DNA of 64,000 nucleotides from Nitrospira sp. (GCA_024998685.1 JACOEH010000014.1:43044-107043); one strand, 5' to 3'. Counted from the stretch's first letter, positions 35,868-45,509 are shown. Translations and numbers: made by a program. The notes: generated by a model from the sequence alone, not told the origin.

Positions 35868-36641
35868 ATGTTCGATTGGTTGAGCAATTCAGAGATGTGG
35901 ATCGCGCTGGGCACTCTCACCGCCCTCGAAATCGTGCTGGGAGTCGACAATATTATTTTTATTTCGGTCCTCGTCGGGCGCCTTCCCCAACGCCAACGGA
36001 ATTTGGCCCGTCGCCTTGGGCTCGGTCTTGCGATGGTGGCGAGACTGGGCTTGTTATTTTCCATTTCACTCATGATGGAGCTGACGGCTCCTCTGTTCAC
36101 GGTGCTGAATCAAGCCATCTCGGGGCGGGATCTGATCCTCATCATCGGCGGACTGTTTCTCCTCATCAAAGCGACTCACGAGATCCATAACAGTCTGGAA
36201 GGGACGGGTGAACAGGACCTCTCGTCCGTTCCAGCCGGCCTTGGAATGATGCTGCTTCAGATCTCTCTATTGGATATCGTCTTCTCGTTGGATTCCGTCA
36301 TCACGGCGGTCGGGTTGGTCGATGAGGTGTCCGTTATGGCGACAGCGATCATTGCGGCTGTGCTCGTCATGATGTTCGCCGCTCAGCCCATCGGCGATTT
36401 CGTCGATGCCCATCCGACGATGAAAATCTTAGCACTATCGTTCCTCATCCTTGTCGGTGTGACCTTGATGGTGGAGGGCTTTGATGTTCACGTGCCCAAG
36501 GGCTATATCTATTTTGCGATGGCATTTTCCGTCGCTGTGGAGATGATCAATCTACGAGTTCGAGCACGCACAAGACCGCCGATCAAACTGCATAACCGGT
36601 ATTCGAGGGCCAAAACGAAGCTTCTCGAGAGCGAACGCTGA
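35868..36641 (+). CDS. TerC-family integral membrane protein
   Basis: 257 residues with seven or so membrane segments and the TerC family signatures: LEIVLGVDNIIFISVL near 18-33 and DIVFSLDSVITAVG near 137-150, each carrying the conserved membrane-embedded Asp. TerC proteins are linked to tellurite resistance and to manganese/metal loading of exported proteins. It stands alone, transcribed away from the sigma-54 activator gene. No anomalies. Confidence 0.92.
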   Translation: MFDWLSNSEMWIALGTLTALEIVLGVDNIIFISVLVGRLPQRQRNLARRLGLGLAMVARLGLLFSISLMMELTAPLFTVLNQAISGRDLILIIGGLFLLIKATHEIHNSLEGTGEQDLSSVPAGLGMMLLQISLLDIVFSLDSVITAVGLVDEVSVMATAIIAAVLVMMFAAQPIGDFVDAHPTMKILALSFLILVGVTLMVEGFDVHVPKGYIYFAMAFSVAVEMINLRVRARTRPPIKLHNRYSRAKTKLLESER

Positions 36642-36743
36642 TATCGGTTCCTTCGGTATGAACCGGGAACAACCAGAGCCACAGGAATCTCAGGCGCACG
36701 GAGCATGGACGTGCGCTGGAAAGTCAGAGAGTTCAGAAGAGAC

Positions 36744-38183
36744 TTAGGACGATGCTCGCGCAGATAATGGAGGGGCCAGTTGTTCGAGAGACTTCCCTTC
36801 CGCATTGACGCCCAGCCATAGCTCAATCGCCGCGCCAAGGAGCATCATGCCTCCGCCCACGAGATATCCGTAGAAGACACTCGTGGCTGATGTTTCGATG
36901 AGCATCCCGTAGAGCCACGGCGCCGCCACGCCGGCTCCTTGCGCCACGATGAAGAAAAAGGCGATGGCCATCGCGCGGATCTCCATCGGAAACACCTCGC
37001 TCACCGTCAGATAGGCGGCACTGGCCCCGGCCGATGCAAAAAAGAAAATCGCCGACCACAACAGCATATGCGTGGTAAGCGTCAAGAAACCGGTCCAGAA
37101 CACATATCCGGTGACCCCTAAAAGGATCCCGGCGACACTGTATGTGAGACTGATCATTGGTTTGCGGCCGACCGTATCAAACAGTCGACCTAACAAGAGC
37201 GGTCCCAGAAAATTGCCCAATGCGAACGGGAGGATGTAGAGACCGATGTCGGCGCTTGGTACGGCATAGTATTTCGTCAGCAGCAGCGGATAGGTGAACG
37301 ACACGGCGTTGTACATGAACGATTGCGTGACCATCAACCCAATGCCTAAGACGGTCCGCCTTGGATAAGACTGAAACAGCTCCCGCGCTACGGTCGCGAT
37401 CGTCGCGTGTGGGGAGGCATGGATCGTGATCGTGCCTTGAGGGTCCGCCAGTGATAGGCCGCGATCTTGCGCCACTTGCCGTTCGATCTGTGACACGATG
37501 GCTTCCGCATCAGGGACCCGACCATGAGTCATGAGCCAGCGCGGGCTTTCTGGAACGAAGCGCCGAACCATGATGACGGCGACTCCAAGCAGGGCGCCGA
37601 GGACGAAACAGAGCCGCCATCCGATGAATTCAGGAAAGATAGTCGGATTCAGCAAGAGCAGTGTCATGAGTGCGCCGGCCGCCGATCCGAGCCACCAGGT
37701 TCCGTTGATCGCCAGATCCGTGTGGCCGCGATTTCGAGCGGGAATCAATTCATCGATCGCGGAATTGATGGCTGCGTATTCGCCCCCGATGCCGGCGCCG
37801 GTCAGAAATCGGAAGAACATGAAGCTCATGAGGTCCCAGGAAAAAGCCGTCATGACCGTCGCCATAAGATACAGCGCCAAGGTGATCATGAACCATTTCT
37901 TTCGTCCCTGCCGATCGGTGAGATAAGAAAAAAGAAGTGCGCCGAGGACCGAACCGGCCAGGTAGGCGGACGCCGTGAGTCCTACTTCCGATTGTGTGAG
38001 GTGTAATGCGTCAGGGTGGGTCAACGTCGGGCCGAGTGAGGCCACGATCGACACTTCAAGCCCGTCAAGCAGCCACGTGATCCCTAGCGCTCCGACGACC
38101 AACCAGTGCCAGGGAGCCCATGGCAACCGGTCCATCCGTTGTGGAATATTGGTGGTAATCGGGGCATGGGAATCGGTGGGCAT
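36744..38183 (-). CDS. MFS transporter, sugar/aromatic acid-type
   Basis: 479 residues from the ATG followed by PTDSHAP; an upstream start at 38222 is possible. Twelve predicted membrane helices with the MFS motif DRQGRKKW after helix 2 and the repeated LFDTVGRKP in the second half, and PESPRWLM before the central loop, pointing to the sugar porter/aromatic acid:H+ symporter groups. Substrate cannot be set. It begins 51 bp downstream of zwf on the same strand, so uptake or export linked to sugar metabolism is possible. Confidence 0.85.
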   Translation of the reverse strand: MPTDSHAPITTNIPQRMDRLPWAPWHWLVVGALGITWLLDGLEVSIVASLGPTLTHPDALHLTQSEVGLTASAYLAGSVLGALLFSYLTDRQGRKKWFMITLALYLMATVMTAFSWDLMSFMFFRFLTGAGIGGEYAAINSAIDELIPARNRGHTDLAINGTWWLGSAAGALMTLLLLNPTIFPEFIGWRLCFVLGALLGVAVIMVRRFVPESPRWLMTHGRVPDAEAIVSQIERQVAQDRGLSLADPQGTITIHASPHATIATVARELFQSYPRRTVLGIGLMVTQSFMYNAVSFTYPLLLTKYYAVPSADIGLYILPFALGNFLGPLLLGRLFDTVGRKPMISLTYSVAGILLGVTGYVFWTGFLTLTTHMLLWSAIFFFASAGASAAYLTVSEVFPMEIRAMAIAFFFIVAQGAGVAAPWLYGMLIETSATSVFYGYLVGGGMMLLGAAIELWLGVNAEGKSLEQLAPPLSARASS

Positions 38184-38234
38184 GCATCCTAGTAATACGG
38201 CAACGGGGTGCCGCCTGTCCAATGTCCGGGGCGC

Positions 38235-39701
38235 CTACCACCCCAGTTGCCAGTCCAGGCCGTTCCGTTCCACCAGCGCGTCCGCTTCCTTTGGGCCCCA
38301 CGAGCCGGCTGTATAGAAATGCACCGGTCGAGGATCGAGCAACAGCGGGTCGTAGAGTCTCCAGGCTGTTTCCGTAAATTCCGCGGTGACGAACAGCGTC
38401 TGGTCGCCGATCATGATGTCCCGCAACAGCGTCTCATAGGCTTCCGGCAACTCGCCGCCGAATCCCTGACCATAGTCGAATCTCAGGGCTCGATCGGTAA
38501 ACTTGAACGGCCGCCCGGGAGTTTTCACGGAGAAGCAGAGCGAGAAGCCTTCACTCGGTTGCAAGGTGATCAGCAGCTTATTCGGGTTCAGACTGTCCGG
38601 CTCCAACGATCGAAAGACTTGGATGGGCGCCGGACGGAAGGTGACGGCCACTTGCGTGATCTTGCGCGGAAGCCGTTTCCCGGTTCTTAAAAAAAACGGC
38701 ACTCCCCGCCATCGCCAATTGTGAATCTCCAACTTCAGCGCCACATACGTCTCGGTGGTCGAGTCCGGAGAGACACCCGGTTCTTCGAGGTAGCCGGCAA
38801 TCCTCTGGCCGGCGACATCCCACGCCGTATATTGGCCGAAGATGACGTCCTGCGGGAGAATCGATGAAATAGAGCGAAGGACTTTCAGTTTTTCAGCCCG
38901 GATCTCGGAAGCTTCGAAGGAGGTCGGCACTTCCATACCGACGACGGTCAGCAGCTGCGTCAAATGGTTCTGCACCATGTCGCGCAAGGCACCGGCTCCT
39001 TGATAGTAGGCTCCTCGATGTTCGACACCGAGATCTTCAGCGACCGTGATTTCCACGCTCTCCACCGTATCGCGATTCCACAGCGACTCAAAAATGGGAT
39101 TCGCGAAACGAAAGGCCAAGAGGTTCTGCACGGTTTCTTTACCGAGATAGTGATCGATGCGATAAATCTGCGATTCGTCGAGAAAACGGTGCAACAGGGT
39201 ATTGAGCGCACGGGCGGAATGAAAATCATGACCGAAGGGTTTTTCAAAGACGACGCGCACCCACCCGTGACTTTTCAATAAGCCGGTTTGATCGAGTAAT
39301 TCCAAGGTTTCCGGGACAATCGTCGGCGGAAGCGCCAGATAGAAAATCCGATTTTGCGGCAAATTCCTGGCAACTTCCATGCGGGTAATACACGTGGCGA
39401 GCGCTTCGTAGTCCGCCAATGTGCCTTCCTGCAAGGTCTGATAGTAGAGATGATGTTCGCACCATTGCCGAAGATCAGGAGCGTGACGAGCACCTGAATT
39501 GCATAGTCCCTCATAAGCCCACAAGCGGAACGCGTCCGCGCTCATTGCAGGCAATGCGGCTCCGACGATGAGTGTATTCTGCTTTTCCAACTCACCGTAA
39601 GTGCGCAAGTGAAACAATGCGGGCAGCAGTTTCCGCCGCGTCAAATCTCCTGTTGCTCCCAGAATAATAAACAGATGTGGCTCGACCGTTTCCTGCATCA
39701 T
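38235..39701 (-). CDS. zwf: Glucose-6-phosphate 1-dehydrogenase
   Basis: 488 residues, standard length. It oxidises glucose-6-phosphate to 6-phosphogluconolactone with NADP+, the entry step of the oxidative pentose phosphate route. N-terminal nucleotide-binding motif GATGDLTRRKLLPALF at 15-30, active-site signature RIDHYLGKETVQN, and EKPFGHD. Followed by an MFS transporter gene. No gnd or pgl neighbour is seen in the window. Confidence 0.97.
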   Translation of the reverse strand: MMQETVEPHLFIILGATGDLTRRKLLPALFHLRTYGELEKQNTLIVGAALPAMSADAFRLWAYEGLCNSGARHAPDLRQWCEHHLYYQTLQEGTLADYEALATCITRMEVARNLPQNRIFYLALPPTIVPETLELLDQTGLLKSHGWVRVVFEKPFGHDFHSARALNTLLHRFLDESQIYRIDHYLGKETVQNLLAFRFANPIFESLWNRDTVESVEITVAEDLGVEHRGAYYQGAGALRDMVQNHLTQLLTVVGMEVPTSFEASEIRAEKLKVLRSISSILPQDVIFGQYTAWDVAGQRIAGYLEEPGVSPDSTTETYVALKLEIHNWRWRGVPFFLRTGKRLPRKITQVAVTFRPAPIQVFRSLEPDSLNPNKLLITLQPSEGFSLCFSVKTPGRPFKFTDRALRFDYGQGFGGELPEAYETLLRDIMIGDQTLFVTAEFTETAWRLYDPLLLDPRPVHFYTAGSWGPKEADALVERNGLDWQLGW

Positions 39702-39808
39702 CCACCATTCCCGTGACGATTCTTAAGATTGAAGCTATGGCGCATTCTGTCGTTCATCAATCAACGAAATCCCTAAATCTTAGGTCTTCTTTCAGACAAG
39801 GCCCCGAC

Positions 39809-40039
39809 CTACTCTTGCGGTTCCTCGATCGGGCCGGCCCATTCGCCGTTGGCGAGCGAGACCTCTTGAAATCCGCCGTCCGGCCATTGGAACTCTCCTG
39901 CTTGGTCGACCAGCACGATGAATGGGTCGGCTTCGTGGGCCTGCCCGCGGAACCAATACCAGCCCGGCCTTGTCGGTTTGTCCTGGCTCCAACGATAGGG
40001 CGACATCGGTTGTGTCTCATGTTCTGAACGGTTCGCCAT
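39809..40039 (-). CDS. Small Trp-rich hypothetical protein, 76 residues
   Basis: A short soluble protein with PYRWSQDKPTRPGWYWFRG near the N-terminus, then FIVLVDQAGEFQWPDGGFQEV and an acidic end. The Trp-rich GWYWFRG resembles small phage- or bacterial proteins with a single beta-domain. Both other reading frames of the stretch are also open; this one is preferred for its composition and ATG. Function unknown. Confidence 0.55.
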   Translation of the reverse strand: MANRSEHETQPMSPYRWSQDKPTRPGWYWFRGQAHEADPFIVLVDQAGEFQWPDGGFQEVSLANGEWAGPIEEPQE

Positions 40040-40097
40040 TTCTCCCCGTCTTCATGGTCTGGTACAGTACGGCTCTATTGAGTGACCCTATCACGTC

Positions 40098-42620
40098 ATG
40101 TCTCCACTTCCAATAGAAGATGTCCTCCCGTCACTCTGCCGAGCATTGGAAGCCGGCCCGAATGTATTGCTGACGGCCCCTCCAGGAGCCGGGAAAACCA
40201 CGTGCGTCCCCTTGGCGCTCCTGAAAGCCCCCTGGTTGTCGGATAAAAAACTCTTGTTGCTCGAACCCCGGCGGCTCGCTGCGCGAGCAGCCGCTCATCG
40301 CATGGCGGAAGGATTACAAGAGTCTGTCGGAGAGACCGTCGGCTATCGGATGCGTCTCGAAACGAAGATCGGACCGACGACTAAAATCGAGGTGGTTACT
40401 GAAGGGGTTCTGACGAGGCTGCTCCAACACGACCCATCGCTGGCGGCCTACGGCATCGTGTTATTCGACGAGTTCCATGAGCGAAGCCTGCAAGCGGACA
40501 CGGGACTCGCCCTGTGCCTCGAAACTCAACGCCTCTTCCGTCCCGACCTTCGTCTCCTAATCATGTCGGCCACTCTGGATTGCGGTCCCGTTGCCGAACT
40601 GCTGGGTCGAGCTCCCCTCATCACGTGCGAAGGCCGGATGTTTCCGGTTGAGACCCGGTACCTTGATCAGCCGCTTATCGGACGGCTCGACGTGGCCGTA
40701 TCGCATCTCATCCGGCAATCGCTGGCAAAAGATCACGGGAGTCTGTTGGTTTTCTTGCCGGGGATGGCAGAAATTCGTCGGGTCGAACGGCTCCTCTTGG
40801 ACTCCAACCTGGACCGGTCCATACAGATCGCGCCGCTGCACGGTGATCTTTCCCAGGATATGCAGGATGCCGCGATTCGCCGGACGACTCTCGGACGGCG
40901 AAAAGTCGTGCTTGCCACGTCCATTGCTGAAACCAGTCTGACGATCGACGGCATCCGCGTGGTGATCGATGCAGGCCGTGCGCGTATTCCACGGTACGAT
41001 CCACGCTCCGGTCTGACTCGATTGGACACGATTCGTGTTACGAAAGATTCTGCGGAACAACGCCGCGGCAGGGCCGGACGACTTGAAGCGGGCATGTGCT
41101 ACCGACTATGGACCGAAAAAGAACAGGCTATGCTCGCTCCCCGTCGTCCACCGGAAATTCTCGATGCGGATCTCACGTCTCTGATGCTCGATCTCGCACA
41201 GTGGGGCGCGCATGATCCGTCCGAATTGTCGTGGCTCACTCCACCACCGGCCGGTGCGGTCGCTCAGGCTAAAGACTTATTGGTCCAACTCGGAGCCTTC
41301 TCGGTTGATGGGAGGCCGACCGACCATGCCGGAAGAATGGCCGAGCTTCCCCTGCATCCACGCTTAGCGCATATGATGCTTGGAGCAGTGCCGTTGGGCC
41401 TTGCCGATCTCGCTTCCGAGGTGGCGGCGCTGTTGAGTGAACGAGACATTCTTCACGGACCACGTGAACAACAGAACGCTGATTTGCGGGTCAGGCTGGA
41501 CGTTCTGCGGGGACAGTACGATTCAATCGGTTTGGAGGTGAATCGAGCCGCGGTTGATCGAGTGAGACGAACGGCTCGACTGTGGCGAAGACGGCTCGTC
41601 AGCGAACAATCTCGCGAGGCTGAAAACAATGGATATGATCGGTCAAGCTCAATCGGGCCGTTGGTTGCACTGGCCTATCCCGATCGAATTGCACGGCGGC
41701 AGTCCGAAGGGCGTTACCGCCTGGTGAATGGCCGAGGTGCTCGGTTTAAGGCAGCCGATCCCTTGGCCGTGGAACCTTTCCTTGTGATCGCCGACCTGGA
41801 TGGAGGCGATCAGTGGTCCGAGATCAATCTTGCTGTTCCGATCGCTCAAAAAGATATTGTCTTCCTGTACCAGAACCGATTGATTGAGGAAGAAGACGTG
41901 ACCTGGGACGACGCTCTCAGAGCGGTTCGAGCCGTACGCCGCCGACGACTTGGAGCGATGATCCTTGTAGAGGAGGCGGTCTCATCGCCAGATACAAACA
42001 CATTAAAAAATGTGCTTTTACAAGGTCTTCATAGATATGGACTTGAGGTGTTATCGTTCGGTCATCAACTCCAGCAGTGGCGCGCTCGTGTGATGTGGCT
42101 GAGACGCATGGATGGTTCTCGATCACAATGGCCTGATCTTTCGGATGAGGTGTTGCTTCAGACAGTAGATCAGTGGCTTGGTCCTTACTTAACCGGTATC
42201 ACCACCCTCGATCGGGTCAGACGGTTGGATCTTACGGCACCACTCCATGCCTTACTGACGCCTGAACAACTGCGTCGCCTTGACCGGCTGGCCCCGACTC
42301 ACATGACAGTCCCGAGTGGTTCCCGACTTCCTCTCGATTACGAGCAAGCCGAGTCTCCGGTCTTGGCGGTGCGCTTGCAAGAAATGTTCGGGTGCAAGGA
42401 CACGCCTCGCGTAGCGGACGGAAAGATTCCCGTGATCTTACATCTCCTGTCCCCTGCCAAACAGCCGGTGCAGGTTACTCAAGATCTTGGTGGTTTTTGG
42501 AAGAGGGTGTATCAAGATGTCCGCAAAGAATTACGCGGCCGATATCCCAAGCACCATTGGCCTGAAGATCCCATCGGTGCCGCGCCGACCGCCAAGGTAA
42601 AGCAGAGAAATCGAAGCTGA
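40098..42620 (+). CDS. hrpB: ATP-dependent RNA helicase HrpB
   Basis: 840 residues, the HrpB length. DEAH/RHA-type helicase with Walker A PPGAGKTT at 28-35, DEFH at 124-127, SATLD motif III, QRRGRAGR motif VI near 323-330, a helicase-associated domain and a C-terminal HrpB region with the typical PKHHWPEDP ending. DEFH in place of DEAH is the usual HrpB form. Cellular role is poorly known. The gene is divergent from the small Trp-rich gene. Confidence 0.95.
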   Translation: MSPLPIEDVLPSLCRALEAGPNVLLTAPPGAGKTTCVPLALLKAPWLSDKKLLLLEPRRLAARAAAHRMAEGLQESVGETVGYRMRLETKIGPTTKIEVVTEGVLTRLLQHDPSLAAYGIVLFDEFHERSLQADTGLALCLETQRLFRPDLRLLIMSATLDCGPVAELLGRAPLITCEGRMFPVETRYLDQPLIGRLDVAVSHLIRQSLAKDHGSLLVFLPGMAEIRRVERLLLDSNLDRSIQIAPLHGDLSQDMQDAAIRRTTLGRRKVVLATSIAETSLTIDGIRVVIDAGRARIPRYDPRSGLTRLDTIRVTKDSAEQRRGRAGRLEAGMCYRLWTEKEQAMLAPRRPPEILDADLTSLMLDLAQWGAHDPSELSWLTPPPAGAVAQAKDLLVQLGAFSVDGRPTDHAGRMAELPLHPRLAHMMLGAVPLGLADLASEVAALLSERDILHGPREQQNADLRVRLDVLRGQYDSIGLEVNRAAVDRVRRTARLWRRRLVSEQSREAENNGYDRSSSIGPLVALAYPDRIARRQSEGRYRLVNGRGARFKAADPLAVEPFLVIADLDGGDQWSEINLAVPIAQKDIVFLYQNRLIEEEDVTWDDALRAVRAVRRRRLGAMILVEEAVSSPDTNTLKNVLLQGLHRYGLEVLSFGHQLQQWRARVMWLRRMDGSRSQWPDLSDEVLLQTVDQWLGPYLTGITTLDRVRRLDLTAPLHALLTPEQLRRLDRLAPTHMTVPSGSRLPLDYEQAESPVLAVRLQEMFGCKDTPRVADGKIPVILHLLSPAKQPVQVTQDLGGFWKRVYQDVRKELRGRYPKHHWPEDPIGAAPTAKVKQRNRS

Positions 42621-42745
42621 CCGATAGGAAAACCACGATCTCCATGCAGGGTCTAGGGATCTTCCTTGTGGCTTGTTCCGTAGGAGAAGGTACACAGTAC
42701 GCGACTTCATGCACTGAGAGAATTGAGAGAATAGAATACGGACTT

Positions 42746-43009
42746 ATGCCGTCACGTCACCGGTTGGAGAAAAAGCTTCCTCACAACGTGGATATAATGG
42801 GGATTGCCGTTGCGCTCGCATTCCTCGTGAGCGTCGGTCTGTTTGCCGGAGGCCAGGACAATCACAGTGTAAGCGAGGATCAACAATCTCCGTCGGCCTC
42901 CCAGCAAACCGCACCGACCGTGCCCATGGACAAGACAGGGGCTCTACAGCATCCAAATGACGATCCCGACCTCTCCGATACATCCCGCGAGTTCAAGGCA
43001 TTCCGCTGA
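42746..43009 (+). CDS. Small membrane-anchored hypothetical protein, 87 residues
   Basis: An N-terminal basic segment, one hydrophobic helix (IMGIAVALAFLVSVGLFAGG) and a polar Ser/Gln/Asp-rich tail ending DPDLSDTSREFKAFR. Could start at 42746, at 42797 just before the hydrophobic helix, or further upstream at 42644. No ribosome-binding site stands out. Function unknown. Confidence 0.5.
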   Translation: MPSRHRLEKKLPHNVDIMGIAVALAFLVSVGLFAGGQDNHSVSEDQQSPSASQQTAPTVPMDKTGALQHPNDDPDLSDTSREFKAFR

Positions 43010-43081
43010 GTCACGCGTCAACCCATCGCTCCGTCCCCCAGTAACAGAACTAAGAGACCTTGAGTAAGGTGATTGCCCATC

Positions 43082-43109
43082 TTGCACTTGCCATGAGCTT
43101 CGGTACAAT
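43082..43109 (+). promoter_or_regulatory. Candidate sigma-70-type promoter
   Basis: TTGCAC (43082-43087), 16-bp spacer, TACAAT (43104-43109); the ATG of the next gene is 11 bp further on, giving a leader of only a few bases. Confidence 0.45.
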
Positions 43110-43120
43110 ACACCCCAATC

Positions 43121-43540
43121 ATGGCAAGCAAAACCCTAGTTCATATGCGCTGCAGACTATGGGCGCCACTGGTTTTCCTCCTGCCTCTCTTCGTCAATCT
43201 TCTCTGTGTGCCCCATGGGAACGCTAATTTGCTTGAGATGGCCGATCTCGTGGCCCATCCTGAAGTATACGATCATAAAGCCGTTGTGGTTATCGGCCTG
43301 GTGAAGGACGTTCAACTGGTCATCGATCAGAAAGGTGAACCGACGTTCAAGTTTCTACTGGCCGACGACGTCGGGACGCTCAAAGTGACCAGCCGAATCC
43401 AAGTTCACAATGGAGATCAAGTCATTGTCGAAGGGACGTTTACTCGGCGTCGACAAGGCGGCCGCCTCAGCGTGTACAACGAAGTAACCGCACTCACCAT
43501 ACGGCCGCTCAATCAGTTCAACTCCGACTTGGTAGGATAA
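43121..43540 (+). CDS. Exported OB-fold-like protein
   Basis: 139 residues with an N-terminal signal segment (LWAPLVFLLPLFVNLLCVPHGNA) and a beta-rich domain: VYDHKAVVVIGLVKDVQ, FKFLLADDVGTLKVTSR, GDQVIVEGTFTRRR, a strand order typical of OB folds (nucleic-acid- or cofactor-binding, CcmE/BOF-like). A second ATG at 43145 would shorten the n-region. The function is not known. A promoter-like pair precedes it closely. Confidence 0.65.
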   Translation: MASKTLVHMRCRLWAPLVFLLPLFVNLLCVPHGNANLLEMADLVAHPEVYDHKAVVVIGLVKDVQLVIDQKGEPTFKFLLADDVGTLKVTSRIQVHNGDQVIVEGTFTRRRQGGRLSVYNEVTALTIRPLNQFNSDLVG

Positions 43541-43708
43541 GTACCGCCCAGTCGCCTCCTCTTCTTTTTTCTCACTCGGAACGTTCAGTCCTCCCTCGGG
43601 TGTCGAGGCAAGCCAGGCTCTTTCCTAGTCCCCATTCGAATGGTTGTCCGCGAAGATAACAAGGGAATGAGGTGTGCTTCTATCACCGATATAAAGAAGG
43701 AGTTGGTC

Positions 43709-44020
43709 ATGAAGAAGATTCTGTTAGCGTCCGTGCTGGCTGTCGGACTCTTGGGTATCGGCATCACGGCCCAAGCCGCAAATCCAATGAACGAGAAAGA
43801 AGCCTCGCCGACACTCAAAGAGCGTCTGACGAAAGATACGATTAAAGGCACCTTGATGAGAACAGAGGGTGAGTACTACTACATCAAGGATAACGACGGG
43901 AAGGAACAAAAGGTCCATGTCGACAAGAGCACCAAGTTGGATAAGGTGCTGCCGGGCGACTTGGTTAAGGCCTATGTGACTGATCAGGGTCATACGACGA
44001 CCTTAGAGCGTGTGAACTGA
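43709..44020 (+). CDS. Small exported protein, 103 residues
   Basis: ATG with GAAGGAG upstream. Clear signal peptide (KKILLASVLAVGLLGIGITAQA) and a mature part with an SH3/OB-like beta pattern: GTLMRTEGEYYYIKDNDGKEQKVHVDKSTKL, LPGDLVKAYVTDQGHTTTLE. Similar small exported proteins with a G-x-V-x-x-I-x-G-x-x-Y-x-V-K-D layout are common and of unknown role. Not in an obvious operon, although the next gene begins 56 bp on. Confidence 0.75.
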   Translation: MKKILLASVLAVGLLGIGITAQAANPMNEKEASPTLKERLTKDTIKGTLMRTEGEYYYIKDNDGKEQKVHVDKSTKLDKVLPGDLVKAYVTDQGHTTTLERVN

Positions 44021-44076
44021 TCCGGTTGACGTTGTTTTTGACCGAATGATCGAAGTGATTAAATCAGGAGGACGGC

Positions 44077-44259
44077 ATGGCGCGGTACGGAAAACGGGCG
44101 CACAAGTCGGTTGAGCGGGCGATGCACAAGCGAAAGAAGGGAACGCTCAAAAGTGGAAAGAGCGGGAAGCCTGTGAAGAGTCGCAAGCAAGCCATTGCGA
44201 TCGGCCTTTCCGAAGCGAGACGCAAAGGTGCTAAGATTCCTAAAAAGAAGGCTGCATAA
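44077..44259 (+). CDS. Lysine-rich DUF6496-type small basic protein
   Basis: 60 residues, extremely basic (KRAHKSVERAMHKRKKGTL and GKPVKSRKQAIAIGLSEARRKGA), with AGGAGG directly upstream of the ATG. The SRKQAIAIGLSEAR pattern is that of small DUF6496/DUF3175-like proteins with histone-H1-like composition; nucleic acid binding is likely but unproven. Confidence 0.85.
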   Translation: MARYGKRAHKSVERAMHKRKKGTLKSGKSGKPVKSRKQAIAIGLSEARRKGAKIPKKKAA

Positions 44260-44269
44260 TCGCCGCACC

Positions 44270-44674
44270 ATGTTTCCCGTTCACATTGGCCGATGCAACG
44301 CATCAGTCTTATTCAGTCTTATAGGGGGTCTATTTACTTTGTTCGGCATGCTGATCGGTTTTGTGCCTTTTGGGGGAACCCTCAACTGGTTGCTCATTCC
44401 CTTTGCCGTGATCGGGACCATCGTCTCGGCTATCGCGCTCGGTGTGGCACCCGACGATGCAAGTATAGGCAAACGTACCGCAGGGCTGATCAGTTGTGGG
44501 ATCGCCACGATCTTCGGGTTTCTCCGACTGGTTGCCGGAGGGGCATCGTGTGAGTTATTTACATCTTGCCGTGACTCTGTTCCCAGAGCCGAAATGTCGA
44601 TAAATCCTGTGCCATGCTGTGCAGAAGGAAAGCCAGTACCGCCGCATCATCGATCAAGCCGATACCGGGAATAA
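44270..44674 (+). CDS. Small membrane protein, C-terminus probably frameshifted
   Basis: The frame from the ATG at 44270 encodes two or three hydrophobic segments (FSLIGGLFTLFGMLIGFVPFG, LLIPFAVIGTIVSAIALGV, ISCGIATIFGFLRLVAGG) and then continues as an unlikely Cys/Pro-rich tail that overlaps the convergent DUF1232 gene by over 100 bp. One extra G in the GGAGGGG run near 44538 would end the protein as LVAGGGIV at 44553, which looks like a natural C-terminus for small membrane proteins ending in a GGGI-type motif. The ORF as it stands is thus probably a single-base indel or a sequencing error. Function unknown. Confidence 0.6.
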   Translation: MFPVHIGRCNASVLFSLIGGLFTLFGMLIGFVPFGGTLNWLLIPFAVIGTIVSAIALGVAPDDASIGKRTAGLISCGIATIFGFLRLVAGGASCELFTSCRDSVPRAEMSINPVPCCAEGKPVPPHHRSSRYRE

Positions 44675-44864
44675 AGTCCGGGATGAAATCGACCGGGCTC
44701 AATACATAGATCAGCGCGGCAACCAGCGAAGCGAGCGTGCGCGCGGACAAGCCTCGATAGCTACCGTCTTTCCATGCCTTCAGCAGTCGAAACAAGAGGG
44801 GAAGATCCGTCCAGAGACGACCGATCATACGCAATAACTCCAAGAACCTCGTCGATATCTTCAT
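44559..44864 (-). CDS. DUF1232 (YkvA-like) membrane protein
   Basis: 101 residues from an ATG with GGAGG 6 bp upstream; the frame extends 129 bp further but without a site. Contains the DUF1232 signature LVAALIYVLSPVDFIPDFIPGIGLIDDAAVL split across two hydrophobic segments. YkvA-like proteins are widespread small membrane proteins of unknown function. It converges with the frameshifted membrane-protein gene. Confidence 0.88.
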   Translation of the reverse strand: MKISTRFLELLRMIGRLWTDLPLLFRLLKAWKDGSYRGLSARTLASLVAALIYVLSPVDFIPDFIPGIGLIDDAAVLAFLLHSMAQDLSTFRLWEQSHGKM

Positions 44865-45062
44865 GCTCACCTCCGTGATGACTGGTTTTGTATTAACGAA
44901 CCAACAGTGCCGCCTAGGATAGCAAGGGACGGCGAGTTTAGGAAGCCCTATCCGGCTTGTGGTGAAATCAACTGAATACCATTCCGAACTCATCTCGTTG
45001 ACTCGCTGAAACTAAGAGGGTATGCTCCTAATCCGGCTCAATGCCTAACCCGTGAGACTTTC

Positions 45063-45509
45063 ATGTCGCTGTCCGACCGCCTGACCGAAGACCTTAAGCT
45101 TGCGATGAAATCGCGCGATCAGCTTCGCATGGATGTTATCCGGATGATCAAAGCCGCCGTCCTGAATAAAGAAGTCGAGCTGAAGCGGGATCTTGATGAT
45201 GCTGAAATGAGCCGGGTGATGACGACCCTCGTAAAACAGCGTCGGGAGTCCGTCGAACAATTTGAGAAAGCTCAACGGGCGGAACTGGCTGCTAAAGAAC
45301 GGAAGGAAATCGAAATCATCGAATCTTATCTCCCCAAACCGCTTTCCCCTCAGGAGCTCGAGGCCATTGTCGTATCGGCCGTCGCGGAGACCGGATCCCG
45401 CTCACTCAAAGATATGGGAACAGTCATGAAGGCCGTGATGGCTCGCCTCGCCGGACAATCCATTGACGGCAAGCAAGTCAGCGACCTGGTGAAAAGCAAG
45501 CTTACCTGA
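45063..45509 (+). CDS. GatB/YqeY domain protein
   Basis: 148 residues matching the free-standing YqeY family: LTEDLKLAMKSRDQLRMDVIRMIKAA, VMTTLVKQRRESVEQFEKA, IIESYLPKPLSPQELEAIV, MKAVMARLAGQSIDGKQVSDLVK. The domain is homologous to the tRNA-binding tail of the amidotransferase subunit GatB. The role of the free form is unclear. It precedes the signalling cluster in the same direction. Confidence 0.93.
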   Translation: MSLSDRLTEDLKLAMKSRDQLRMDVIRMIKAAVLNKEVELKRDLDDAEMSRVMTTLVKQRRESVEQFEKAQRAELAAKERKEIEIIESYLPKPLSPQELEAIVVSAVAETGSRSLKDMGTVMKAVMARLAGQSIDGKQVSDLVKSKLT

